Source of the DNA: Dendrophyllia cribrosa | Taxonomy: Eukaryota; Cnidaria; Anthozoa; Scleractinia; Dendrophylliidae | NCBI GenBank assembly: GCA_024195265.1 | Contig: JAJLRJ010000002.1 | Coordinates: 15,991,764 to 16,055,763 of the forward strand | Length of the DNA: 64,000 bases | Reading direction: 5' to 3' | In this document: in pieces, positions 56,201-64,000 of the stretch | How positions within the stretch are numbered: the first letter of the stretch is position 1 | Layout: every line of letters begins with the position of its first letter | The notes under the pieces: model-generated | Seen by the model: only the letters and a program-made list of their open reading frames with translations | The model's database searches: none | Told to the model about the DNA's origin: nothing | Position numbers and translations under genes: made by a program

Positions 56201-59200
56201 AACTCGTCTCTATTTTATGTTATCAGTTATCCTGAAGATTGTTATCCTTTGATTTCGTATCAACAGATGAAGGCCCTAAACGTGAAGACAATCAGAAGCC
56301 GGCCCCTAAGCGTCCACCACCACCGAGGCCCGCACCTGCAAGGCCCAAACCCGTGACCAAGGGTCCTGCTCAGGTGCAAGTCAAAAAAGTCGAAGAGGTC
56401 CTGGTTGGTTCAGGGCCCGTAGAGGATGGCCCATCTGCTGTACCTAATGAAGCCCTTGTTGATTTTGATCCATTGTTGAAGGGTACTGCAAAGATCCCTC
56501 CAAAGCCTCATAGACCCGCTCCACCTAAGCGACCCGCCCCTCCCAAGAGGCCTGCTGATGGTCCAAAAGTGCCTCCTACCGCAACCCCTTCTCAGGAGGT
56601 TCCTAAGGTGAAACCGAAATTAGAGGCACCTCCCAAAAGACCTGTTGATGGTCCAAAGGCGCCTCCTACCGCAGGCTCTTCTCAGGAGGTTCCTAAGGTT
56701 AAGCCGAAAGTAGAGGTCATTCATGTCCCAACCAAGAAAAGCAAACAGGTAATTGATGTGAATTTGTTGTTGTCGTATAGTGTATTTAATCTCAGTGAGT
56801 AACCATGAACTCGTGAGTGATCAACTCCACAAAGTTGAAGTAAGACGGGCAACAAAATCGTGCAACTTGTCGCGCAACAATGTTGTGTTGCAGGTTGCAG
56901 CCCTGATATTGCGCGTATTAACACCTACGCGTGCAACAAATTTTCATGTTGCAGAAAGTAGACGTCGCTTCTACTTGTTGCAACATGAAAATTACTGTAA
57001 TAGTGATGATGTTCAAAATGGAAAACAAGGTCTAAATTCCATTTAGCAAAACGCCAAAACCTTTAGTACACCACCACACTGCTCATTTGAATGGTTACAC
57101 GTTAGGATTTCATCCAGAGACTCAAAAGTTAAAATCACCTTGTACAGCATAAATAAACAGTACCACAGGAAAGTATTGCTCAATAGCTTTCATTTGAATA
57201 GTCACACCTTAGGGTTTTCTCCACATACTCAAAAGTTAGAACCACTTTGTACAGCATAATAAACAATATCACAGGAAAGTACTGCTCAGTAGCTTTCATT
57301 TGAATGGTCACACTTAAAGATTTCATTCACAGATTCAAAAGTTAGAACCACCTTCTACAACATAATAAACAACATCACAGGAAAGTACCGCTCAAGAGCT
57401 TTCATTTGAATGGTCGCTCTTTAGGATTTCATCCACAGACTAAAGCCCCGTCTACACGAGCAATTTTTATGTGGCAATTTTTATTTGCTCGTGTAGATGA
57501 TCGACAAATATTTGTTGTTAATTTGCGTCAGTAATAATTTCGCACAGGCTGTACTCGTGGAAGCCGCCATGTTGGATGCGCAAATATTAGGGACTAGGAT
57601 CTACAGATGACGTCGAAAAAATTGTCACATTTTATGTGGCGTCTCGTCCACACGGACAATTATCGGTATGTGGCAATTTTTATTTGCCACATAAAAACTA
57701 ACGCGCCAGCTTTTCAGCAAATACAGTTGTCACATAAAAATTGGTCATTTTTCATCATCTACACGGGCAAATAAAAATTGCCACATAAAAATTGCTCGTG
57801 TAGACGGGGCTTTAAAAGTTAGAACCACCTTGTACAGTACATAACAGTACCATATGGTCACGCTTAAGGAGTTCATCCCTGCACTCAGAAGCTACAATGC
57901 TGGACAAAAGACCTTGGAACACTTAAGAAAATGCTACGCAATGACAGTCTTTCGAAGAGAGAAACTATCGTTCCATTTCCTGGCCCCCTCGCCCCAATAC
58001 CAAGTTGCGACATTGTGGCTTGGATGTATGTATAAAAATCAACATTGTATTGGGGAGGGGGAGGGGGAGGGGGAGGTGACGGCAAGGACAATTTGTGGGG
58101 TAAAAGGTTAAGTGTCCCAACACTTATGACCAAGATTTGTAGAACTACATCACATGAATTAAGATTTGTCTCTGGGAGTGAAAGGATTCCAATTTTCTTG
58201 TACTGGTTTATTTTTAGGGTCCGGGGATAGGCATACCATTCAATGTGCAACACGTGGCCCACATTGGGGCTGATAATGTAGAGGCTCTGCTGCAGGCTGC
58301 CAAAGATGACCCTAAATTGCTGCCCTCGTTTTTGCTCCCCGAGGGTTTCACGGAAGAAAAGGACGGCAGTCAAAAGACGGTAGAAAAAAGCGACAAGGAA
58401 ATAGGTGAGGTGCTTTTTAGGGCGAGAGAAGCATGTGGAAACTCGCCTCTTTATATTATACACTGTTCAAGGGACAGTCACTGATATATCGCCGTCTTCA
58501 TGAGTATGACCGGTAACTTGCTGTAAGCTTGCTTTGTTATCTTGAGATACATGTAGGAAGAAGTGAAAAATTGCCAGAAGTGATGAAAGCAAAGAAATAT
58601 AAAATAAGAGAGCGGAATTCACTGGGCCGAGTGAACTTTCGCAACGACTTCTGGGATCGTTACAGGGGACGCTTCTTTTGTTTCTGTCCCCAGTAACAGT
58701 CCCATAAGTTGTTGCGAAAGTTCACTCGGCCCAGTTTCCTTTTCGTTTCTAAAGTAGCGAATGGTAATTTTGATTTCTAGACCGACAAGCTCAAAATCAA
58801 ATTTGATGAACTCTACGCTAACCTTGCTCATCCCTCTCACGTCTGCTTCACGATCATTGGTTGATTTAGTCGAGTTACTATTGGCTGTAAAGACTCGAGA
58901 TAGTGATTGGTCACTTTCGGTTCATGTTTTGTCGGCCTTTTTTGGACAGAGAAGAAAACTTGAAAACGTACAATGTTCCTATTGATGCTCTTGATGATTG
59001 ATGAACAATAGACCGTATTCGTATTCTCTATATCGAACTGTAACTAGTTTGCAATGGAAGCTCATGTGGGGAAATGTCACTAAAAATATTTGCATGTGAA
59101 AAGATTGCCCCGCATGAGCCTCGATTGCATGCTAGTTCCAGTTCAATACCGAGAATACGATAATGGTCTATTCTTTTTAGTTTGTTTTGTGTTATTCTTT

Positions 59201-59879
59201 ACAAGCCACTGCACCAACCCGTACTTTGCTAACTGATTCCTTTTCTTTCTTGCCTTGATAAGGAGACAAAGGAAAACAACCCAAAGACGTGAAAGAGACA
59301 TCTCGTGACTCAGATAAAAGTTCGGCCTCAGCTCCTCCTGTCTCTTCAACGGACGACCCTAAACCCGCTGACCAGCCAGCACCGATTCCACGAGCTGCAT
59401 CTGTTTCCAAACCAATTCCCAAACCAAGACCCCGTTCATTATTAGTCGAACATGATACGAACAAAGAATCAAAGGTTTCAGACACAAAAGAGAGACCTAT
59501 CGCACCTCCACGGGCTAAATCTAAACCACCACGAGGGGACAGCGAGCCAGGAGCGCAAGAGAACCGCGCTGTTAAGGCTCCTAAACCCGAACCCCCTCAA
59601 AGACCGGACTTGAATCCTCCTCCGCCTGTGAAACCTAAGCCTAAACCAGTACGTAGTGAACCTCCGGCCAAACTTAAGGTTTCTCCTCCGCTAACTGGTG
59701 ATGAATCAAATGAAGAAACAGTAACTAATGCTTCTAATGAAGACACTGTAAAATCGAACGCGCATGACACTCAAATAGTCCTTGAGAAAAACGAAGGCCT
59801 TTCTGAAGTGGGGTCTGCAGTAGAGGAAACTAAAAAGGCGGGACCTCCACCGATACCTCGGAGAGTTGATTTGGAGTAA
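36869..59879 (+). CDS. SYNJ1: Synaptojanin (phosphoinositide phosphatase), 23 coding exons
   Basis: Removes phosphates from phosphoinositides at the membrane during clathrin uncoating and synaptic vesicle recycling. Coding exons: 36869-36992, 37836-37922, 38731-39001, 39832-40057, 40394-40477, 41598-41659, 43558-43654, 44402-44571, 44988-45069, 45600-45752, 46504-46672, 47681-47969, 49205-49345, 49699-49891, 50483-50641, 51308-51629, 52405-52510, 52800-53006, 53479-53557, 55558-55933, 56267-56748, 58218-58404, 59263-59879. The sum is 4,683 nt, 1,560 codons plus TAA, and every junction keeps phase. Domain order: Sac1, 5-phosphatase, RRM-like, proline-rich tail, as in vertebrate synaptojanins. 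All introns are GT-AG except the probable GC-AG intron after 47969. There are no breaks. I assume the ATG at 36869 because it opens the conserved N-terminal frame. UTR exons are not resolved. Confidence 0.95.
38023..38153. mobile_element. Hairpin MITE in synaptojanin intron 2
   Basis: TGTTGTAGTTAATTTTTTAT...CAGGTAATTTTT at the left is mirrored by AAAAATTACCTGAAAT...TTAACTACAACA at the right. Confidence 0.75.
38415..38452. repeat. Poly-G tract in intron 2
   Basis: A run of more than 20 G residues interrupted by a single A, next to GGCCCCTGGTG. Length is likely variable and assembly-sensitive. Confidence 0.7.
40901..40980. repeat. GGGGCTGGGA tandem repeat, intron 5
   Basis: About seven units of 10 bp (GGGGCTGGGA, GGAGCTGGAA and variants). 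Confidence 0.8.
41036..41200. mobile_element. Hairpin MITE, intron 5
   Basis: TCCAATTCGG...GTAATCAT...AACAAAATCGGAC is mirrored by GTCCGATTTTGTT...ATGATTAC...CCGAATTGGA; the outer AAAGGACT pairs imperfectly with AAAGTCCTGTTACC. Confidence 0.7.
41866..42256. mobile_element. Composite hairpin MITE with 20-bp tandem repeat, copy 2 (intron 6)
   Basis: Same order as 13205-13631: ATATACATGAAAAAATTAC, three AGTGTAACACCAGTGCAAAA units, A-rich stretch, TTTCATGTATAATTATTA, then a hairpin with TTTGGGATTAAT and ATTAATCCCAAATTG. Confidence 0.85.
43169..43467. mobile_element. MITE with GGGGGGACTCC ends, intron 6
   Basis: GGGGGGACTCCCTTATAAAA...TGATGGGGGT at the left is mirrored by ACCCCCGTCATTTTTATATA...CCCCCC at the right. 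The interior repeats TTTTAGGGT-type segments about every 45-70 bp. Confidence 0.7.
43816..44152. mobile_element. MITE, CAGTCRAACCTCC ends, TA duplication (intron 7)
   Basis: Left CAGTCAAACCTCC and right GGAGGTTCGACTT lie between TA dinucleotides. The interior has GTGGTCGCT repeats and a 41-base poly-G run (43888-43928). It belongs with the element at 48003-49106; Tc1/mariner type is inferred from the TA duplication. Confidence 0.7.
46674..46830. mobile_element. MITE related to 10732-10837, intron 11
   Basis: CGCGATATAAAAGGCGG...CATGCAAATGAGCAAAATC at the left is mirrored by GCTCATTTGTATTAGATTCGG...CTTTTATACCGCAGG at the right. Its core is shared with the element at 10732-10837. Confidence 0.6.
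46965..47224 (-). mobile_element. tRNA-derived SINE, minus strand (intron 11)
   Basis: On the minus strand the head starts GGGGAGCAGAGGTGGTGTAG. The A box-like segment is GGTGTAGTGGTGACAGC and the B box is GGTTCGATTCC. The body shares TTGCTCCGAGAGGTTTTTCT with the SINE at 24578-24822. It ends in an AT-rich tail with ATAAAATAAAATAA. Confidence 0.8.
48003..49106. mobile_element. Tc1/mariner-like MITE with internal tandem array (intron 12)
   Basis: Left CAGTCGAACC and right GGTTCCACTG are flanked by TA. The interior is nine units of 85-92 bp (GGGGACACTTCTCCTGGTCC...CAAAACGCTCATATAATC). An unrelated MITE (48419-48630) is nested in the fourth unit. It fills almost the whole intron 47970-49204. 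Confidence 0.8.
48419..48630. mobile_element. MITE, CCCTTTCACTCCC family, full copy nested in the array
   Basis: Termini AACCCTTTCACTCCC and GGGAGTGAAAGGGTT with a TA-like flank. The interior contains GGTGTGACCATTCAAATGAA and GCATGGTACCATTTGTTTT, shared with five or more other copies in the window. Confidence 0.85.
49557..49640. repeat. ATTCCAATTC-type simple repeat, intron 13
   Basis: Short irregular tandem units AATTCCCGATTCT / AATTCCAATTC. Confidence 0.75.
49971..50457. mobile_element. MITE with GAGCGTTTTC ends, intron 14
   Basis: Left GAGCGTTTTCCTATGACGTC and ATGGCCGC...GTCACGTGAG...GAAAACGCTC at the right are imperfect inverted repeats. TATA flanks both ends. Three (TA)n tracts (about 50066-50084, 50116-50134, 50213-50240) and a TCAATTGTATCGTTCG palindrome lie inside. 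It ends 25 bp before the exon 15 acceptor. Confidence 0.7.
51865..52193 (-). mobile_element. tRNA-derived SINE, second type, minus strand (intron 16)
   Basis: On the minus strand GAGGCGCGGTGGTCTAGTGG gives the A box and GGTTCAACGCC the B box; a second GGTTCAAGCC follows from a local duplication of about 50 bp. The body contains GCGATAGATTAGCATCCCAT, which reminds me of conserved central domains of metazoan SINEs (low confidence). An (ATT)n microsatellite lies immediately outside the head. Confidence 0.7.
53038..53275. repeat. 85-bp tandem repeat, intron 18
   Basis: Two and a half units containing GACGGACATCAATTATTGGC...GTATCTAAACTCTCTATAAG. It starts TACAGTAACCTCTCGTAAG, so it is probably a broken relative of the CAGTCGAACC elements. 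Confidence 0.75.
53872..54074. mobile_element. MITE, AGCCCGGGCC termini, TTA duplication (intron 19)
   Basis: AGCCCGGGCCAAACGAGA...GAGAGTTGAC is mirrored at the right end, flanked by TTA on both sides: PIF/Harbinger-like. Confidence 0.85.
54141..54319. mobile_element. Palindromic MITE, CACCTTATTCC termini, TA duplication (intron 19)
   Basis: Arms of about 75 bp: CACCTTATTCCAAAATGGCG...CATTTTATTATTCTTTTATA and complement; the interior pairs TTAGCCCTCATGGCCTC with GAGGCCATGAGGGCTAA. Confidence 0.85.
57060..58190. mobile_element. Expanded MITE of the CCCTTTCACTCCC family (intron 21)
   Basis: Four to five imperfect units of about 115 bp carry CATTTGAATGGTCACAC...TCAAAAGTTAGAACCACCTT...AAACAACATCACAGGAAAGT, and the right end reads CTCTGGGAGTGAAAGGA. 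It contains another MITE (57443-57812) and a GAGGGG array near 58055-58075. Confidence 0.7.
57443..57812. mobile_element. MITE, AAGCCCCGTCTACACGAGC termini, nested
   Basis: Perfect inverted ends of more than 20 bp; the interior repeats ATAAAAATTGCCACAT and complement several times. TA flanks it. Confidence 0.85.
58227..58268 (+). other. SYNJ1: CRIB-like (Cdc42/Rac-binding) motif, residues 1297-1310
   Basis: Exon 22 reads [14 protein letters not shown], which aligns base for base with the CRIB consensus I-S-x-P-x2-F-x-H-x2-H-V-G. The isoleucine, proline, both histidines and glycine are kept; the changes are S to G, F to V and V to I. A short helical-looking segment ([12 protein letters not shown]) follows. 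Binding to Rho GTPases is inferred. Confidence 0.5.
59011..59168. mobile_element. Hairpin MITE, GACCGTATTC family (intron 22)
   Basis: GACCGTATTCGTATTCTC...AACTAGTTTGCAATGGAAGC is mirrored at the right end, with TA on both sides. Partner of 25868-26030. Confidence 0.8.
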
Positions 59880-60047
59880 TTTGTTTCTCAGTCGAGGAAA
59901 CAAGTGCACAGTTGCCAGCAGCGGGGATTTTAGTCAAGAAATAGCCGTTGTCTAAATGCAGACACTTATTGTTGCTACGATTGTCGAATTTGTCTAACTT
60001 AGTTCCCAGGCGTGCTCGTTCGAGCAAGCGCGAAGTCCGCGTATTTA

Positions 60048-60208
60048 GAGTGATTTTCGTAAGACCGCTAAACAGTATCTAGCAATTAATCAAAATTAGC
60101 CAAATTTAGCTAAAACTAAACAAAAGAAAACAATGGAATTGGTGTCTAATAGTGTCTACTAGTGCCTTCTAACTTAGTAACTGTTTCACGGTCTTACGAA
60201 AATCACTC
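60048..60208. mobile_element. MITE in the synaptojanin 3' region
   Basis: GAGTGATTTTCGTAAGACCG and CGGTCTTACGAAAATCACTC are perfect 20-bp inverted ends flanked by TA. It lies 170 bp after the stop codon, so probably in the 3'UTR. Confidence 0.85.
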
Positions 60209-60211
60209 TAA

Positions 60212-60217
60212 AATAAA
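60212..60217 (+). terminator. SYNJ1: Possible polyadenylation signal for synaptojanin
   Basis: AATAAA 333 bp after the stop codon and directly after the MITE end. It is the first such hexamer downstream that I noticed; usage is unproven. Confidence 0.35.
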
Positions 60218-60829
60218 GAGGTTAAATGGTCACCTGGAAACTAGGCTAGTTTTAGTCAATTTTGAAGGCAAAACGATTTTGACCTTTGTTCACACGACTG
60301 TTGTTACTCTTATAAGCGTTCGTTCGGAACAAGAAGAGGTGATTCTTTTCGGGGGTTGGAGGGGAATGGTCGCTTACGAAATAGCATAAACTTTCATAAA
60401 TTTTATAGAGATGGTCGTTCAAATGTAAAAAATCCAACGGCTTACTTTGTTCATCAAATAACGTGGCAACGAAGGCGATTAGTTTTTTTCAAATTCAGTT
60501 TATATGCTACACAGCTTTGTTTTTATTTGGAATATAGAGACGTTTTCTTACATTACGGTGATGTGAAATTAGAGAAAAAAAAATTGCTACTTTCCAATTT
60601 TTTGAAACATAAATACTAACGATGTTGTGGAATGAGTATTTTGCCGGGTGTTAGAATAAATGAATTTTAAAATCAATACAATTATCAGAATCTGAGCCTA
60701 CTCCCAGCTGGGGAACACGGCCCTGTATAATTCTTTGTCTCCACGCATCTCAATCCGTTCGGCAACAACCCCTGCATCACACCTGGTTTGGAATGAAAAC
60801 GCAGCTCCAGGGGGGTACCCAGGTGAGGA

Positions 60830-60869
60830 GGAGGGGGAGGGGGAGGGGGAGGGGGGGGGGGGGGGGGGG
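60830..60869. repeat. GAGGGG / poly-G tract
   Basis: GAGGAGGAGGGGGAGGGGGA followed by about 20 G residues; flanked by CTCCAGGGG on both sides. Confidence 0.75.
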
Positions 60870-60950
60870 CTCCAGGGGTTCCGGTACCCCCATTTTCGAG
60901 AAATGTGGTCTTTTTTTAAAATCGAGGTTTTTTTTTCTAATATCATTAAG

Positions 60951-61090
60951 AAATATCGAGAAAGAAGCAGACTATTTCAATGTTAGAACGGGAAAAGGGA
61001 AGTTGGTGTTATTTAACCCTGAATATCGAGAAAGAAGCAGACTATTTCAATGTTAGAACGGAAAAAAAGGAAGTTGGTGTTATTTCACGT
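60951..61090 (+). repeat. 70-bp direct tandem duplication
   Basis: ATATCGAGAAAGAAGCAGAC...AAGTTGGTGTTATTT occurs twice with a 70-bp period and two or three differences. Confidence 0.9.
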
Positions 61091-62920
61091 AATTGACACT
61101 TTATTTGAAGAAATATTTTCTTCCTGAACGTGACATGCACATGCGATTTTTATGTCTGTATAACTGAACTGTCTGGAGTGACTGATGAAGATTGAATCCC
61201 CCCCCCTTGCAAAAAGGTTAGGTTCGCCACAGCACTCTTTCTGCGCCATTGTTCTCCAGGTCGTTATAATAGACGCTTTTCGATAATTTAGGCTTTACTT
61301 TAATCCCAATATCAAAATGCAAATCCTTCTTTTGCGCCTCCATATATTTCTTATAAAAGGAGTGGGGATGGATTTTTAAAAGATCTAGAGAATTCATCTT
61401 GGGTGATCACATCCTTAATTATCATAACATCTCCGATTAATTAAGTATTGATATCACAAGGAGTGATTTCATTCTGATCACTATTGTGCCATATTGTCAA
61501 GGGCGCCAACTGATCGTCTTGGTGAAATATCAGAGTATTTATTTATTTTTTTAGTTGTGTTTTCAGACGGATAAAATATCATTTTGGGCACGAAAAAGGC
61601 CAGTATGATTTCCTGAAAGACGACAACGGCTCGCAAAATAAGTCGGACAGTAAGATTCCGTGATATCTAAAATTTTCTGCCATTTCAAGATTTAGCTGGG
61701 CTAACTATATATTGGTTTTGGCGACAATAGATTAATAAAATGTTTAGCGATATATATTTTTTCTGTCGAAGAAAATATTTAAAACTCTTTTAGTATAAAA
61801 CTAAAACTGCAGAAAAAAGGGTCACCGTGCTCGTTCAGATGCCCGAGTTTCGCAATACGATTTCAGTCCATTTTCCCGCCGTACACCCACATTCTGGCAT
61901 TCCACACGTTGTATAGTCTAGATCTGGCTCCAGAAATATCAAGAGTGGAATAATTAAGCCGCGTCAACGCGGTTCCCACAGTCTCCCTTCCTTTCTGTTC
62001 TCCCAAGCCCCTATTTCACTAACCATTAAGCTACGTGATGTAAATCAAACTCCTATTTCACTTAGCATATTGGAACGTGTGCTAGGTCAGTTTTTTCGTG
62101 CACACTCAGAAATCCAATCCAGTCGATAAGGTATTAGTTATGACATTTTACGGCACAGTTACTTTATTTTAGCCAATTAAGTTGCGGACATTTTATTTTC
62201 AGAATAAACAAAACATCGTTTTATCGAACTCTTAAAACACTTAGGAATTGAGCCTTGAGGAATTTTGAATGAATTGTTGCACGCATCCTGATGCCTTTTG
62301 ATACATAATATGTGGTGCAACACCTACTAGGTACTAATAATAGCGAGGTTGGTTGGTTGTACGCAGACCTTCGTCCCGCTAAAACTGGCTATTCCAGTCT
62401 TATTGTGTCAGCTGACTTCATTTTAATAAGTAAGTATGAATATTTACTTGAAATATCCTGTACTATAATTATGAACCCCTGAAACCTTACCTTTTTAGCT
62501 TTTATAGCTACTCATGATAACTAAAATTAGTGTGCTTCGTTTAGCGCTCTCGCAGTCAATTTAGTTAGAGTTACGCTATCTACTTCATTCACAACGTTAA
62601 ATTGCATTAACAACTACAGTTACAGATCGTTACAACTCTTGTAACTCTGTGGTAACTCTTTAATACTACTCACCAGTTATACAAACATATAGATAATTGA
62701 TGTTAAAGAGAGAGACGATAAAAGTGGTGTCATCCTAGTAACCTGTTGTAGCTCAGTCTTGTGATCTCCTTCTCATCAAACATTCATAAGTCTCCACCCC
62801 TGGGATCACAATAAGTCCGGATGACAACAGAGCCCTTCTCGGGTATACTTAACAATAATAGGTGCTTTATTTATAAAAACGTAAACGCGATACATTTTCT
62901 CGACATCTCACAGGATACCC
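61091..62920. other. Intergenic DNA, no gene supported
   Basis: AT-rich; probably includes the promoter of the next gene. I found no exon, RNA or complete element. Confidence 0.45.
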
Positions 62921-63311
62921 ATGGCACGGTTATGTACTACAAACAAGCCCTTGACTGCAATTTTGTGTGTACTGCTATCTCTATTGGTCAGTTTGTGTTC
63001 TACAACTACCAAAGGCGGAAGCAAGTCATCGGATAACAAGGTGAGTTTGGATAAATCCTTCTTTTAAAATCTAGAACACGATTAAGAAAATTCGGTTCTT
63101 CCGATTCTCATCCCAGGCTCCCTCGGTATCAGTCGATAAAGCGCGGGAAACGTGGAAGGGCGTGTTTGGACGGACGGGAATGAAATTCACTAGACTGAAA
63201 GATAGGACGGAAGGAGGAAAGTCATTACATAATAAAACAAAGAGTCTTGATTGCAAATGGAAAATTCAAAACTTTACAAGTACAAGTAAAAACATTTTGT
63301 TTTGTCTTTGA
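62921..63311 (+). CDS. Putative small secreted protein, first two exons
   Basis: Exon 62921-63040 starts in a good context (ACCCATGG). It encodes MARLCTTNKPLTAILCVLLS and more, a basic N terminus plus hydrophobic stretch ending VSLCS-TTT, which is a typical signal peptide. It ends AAG before GTGAGT. The next segment opens after TCTCATCCCAG at 63117 in the same frame (APSVSVDKARETWKG...). It runs 64 codons to TGA 63309-63311 and would give 104 residues. It is basic with one Cys-Lys-Trp motif. A GVFGR segment could be an amidation/cleavage site of a peptide precursor, but this is weak. A donor-like GTAAAA at 63286 could instead lead to further exons, so the gene may be incomplete. I recognise no family. 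Confidence 0.45.
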
Positions 63312-63936
63312 TTCTCAGTTATAGGTCCCTCTAGGAACCTAAAACCCTGGGCTATGGGTTCCTGGCTCCTATTTTTTTTATCAAAAATAGGAAGGGGTGG
63401 TCTATTTTTAAGGGCGGTCAGCTATCTTCAAAAGGAAACGTGGGATAACTATGACACAAGGCCACGTCACTCAACTTGTCGAGACAACCGTATTTTGACA
63501 TTTATTTTTCATGGCAACCTATCACGTGACCAATTAGGCTTTACTTCTAGTTTGTACTTTTAGGACTTCTGCAGAGAAGGAAAGATTGCATTTACTGAAA
63601 ATTTTAAGTAGTATTGTTATATAGCTGGAGTTTTTCTCAATACAACGCGTGCGTTTATTGGTTGATTCATGGTTACATGACATCTAACAAACAAACTGTT
63701 TCCCACCAATTGTCCTAAGCGGGCAACATTTGCGAAAGCGGGTACCAATTTTGACGCCAGGGGGTAACATTAATTGCACTGTTGCCCGCCAGCGCACGTA
63801 ATCAGACCGTGACAAAAGGTGGCACGATTATGATGCGATTGATGCGTTTTTCAAACTGTGTTGACCTGTGTTGTGTTTTTTGTGTTGCTATAATTATAAC
63901 AAATCACTTAATGACTGATCCCTCGGGAAACAGTGA
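63312..63936. other. Region after the putative secreted protein
   Basis: No exon I can support. A possible acceptor (ACTTCTGCAG, ending 63574) is followed by a short open stretch. It could belong to the upstream gene or be chance. Confidence 0.35.
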
Positions 63937-64000
63937 ATTTTGTTTCCCGAGAATCTCGATGTTCGTCGAGGGAAACATCGAGATTCTCGGGAAACAAAAT
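63937..64000. repeat. Perfect hairpin at the window end
   Basis: Arms of 27 bp (TTTTGTTTCCCGAGAATCTC and its complement) around a 10-base loop. It is probably the left part of a MITE cut by the window edge. Confidence 0.8.

Larger units (their letters stand above)
55621..59879 (+). other. SYNJ1: Acidic and proline-rich tail (exons 20-23)
   Basis: Exon 20 ends in a long Ser/Asp/Glu-rich stretch ([10 protein letters not shown]). Exons 21 and 23 encode many PxxP sites for SH3 partners such as endophilin, amphiphysin or intersectin: [29 protein letters not shown] and PPPIPRR. Exon 21 contains a duplicated PKRPxDGPKxPPTA segment. I see no NPF motif. Exon 22 encodes a CRIB-like motif (see next entry). 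Confidence 0.85.

Noticed and set aside
56239..56266. Extension of exon 21 upstream from an in-frame start
   Set aside because: The acceptor CAACAG at 56261-56266 restores the phase from exon 20; no separate start is needed.

Overview
The window looks like nuclear DNA of a cnidarian, most likely an anthozoan such as a stony coral. The evidence is an AT-rich, intron-rich animal genome with GT-AG introns, intronless class A GPCRs of a divergent type, tRNA-derived SINEs and a very dense load of palindromic MITEs. There are no bacterial signatures. The species is inferred from style and not proven.

Layout. At 2659-9397 lies a 6.7 kb element bounded by long inverted repeats. It carries one minus-strand, five-exon gene (8777 to 3523) of an uncharacterised family with C2HC finger-like modules, an XPG/FEN1-like nuclease pattern and a cysteine-rich tail. 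In this copy it is broken by three stop codons and three frameshifts. From 11.4 to 33.2 kb there are three intron-poor, related rhodopsin-class receptors: 12363-11431 (-), 24881-25855 (+) and 33249-32305 (-). The DNA between them is packed with repeats: a 1,497-bp near-identical duplication (16944-18440 and 20389-21885) whose first copy sits inside a Harbinger-like element, a 1.2-kb minisatellite of a 14-bp unit (27783-28997), a tRNA-derived SINE and many MITEs.

The second half is dominated by one complete plus-strand gene, synaptojanin (36869-59879). I could splice it into 23 coding exons whose phases all agree, giving 1,560 codons: Sac1 phosphoinositide phosphatase, inositol 5-phosphatase, RRM-like domain and proline-rich tail. 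Three features set it apart: an acidic insert inside the 5-phosphatase domain, a probable GC-AG intron almost filled by a MITE, and a CRIB-like (Cdc42/Rac-binding) motif encoded by its own exon in the proline-rich tail.

At the right edge (62921 onward) there are two exons of a possible small secreted protein, partial or complete, that I do not recognise. Most of the remaining DNA is MITEs and their nested or tandem derivatives; I saw no reverse transcriptase, LTR element, rRNA gene, functional tRNA gene or CRISPR array.
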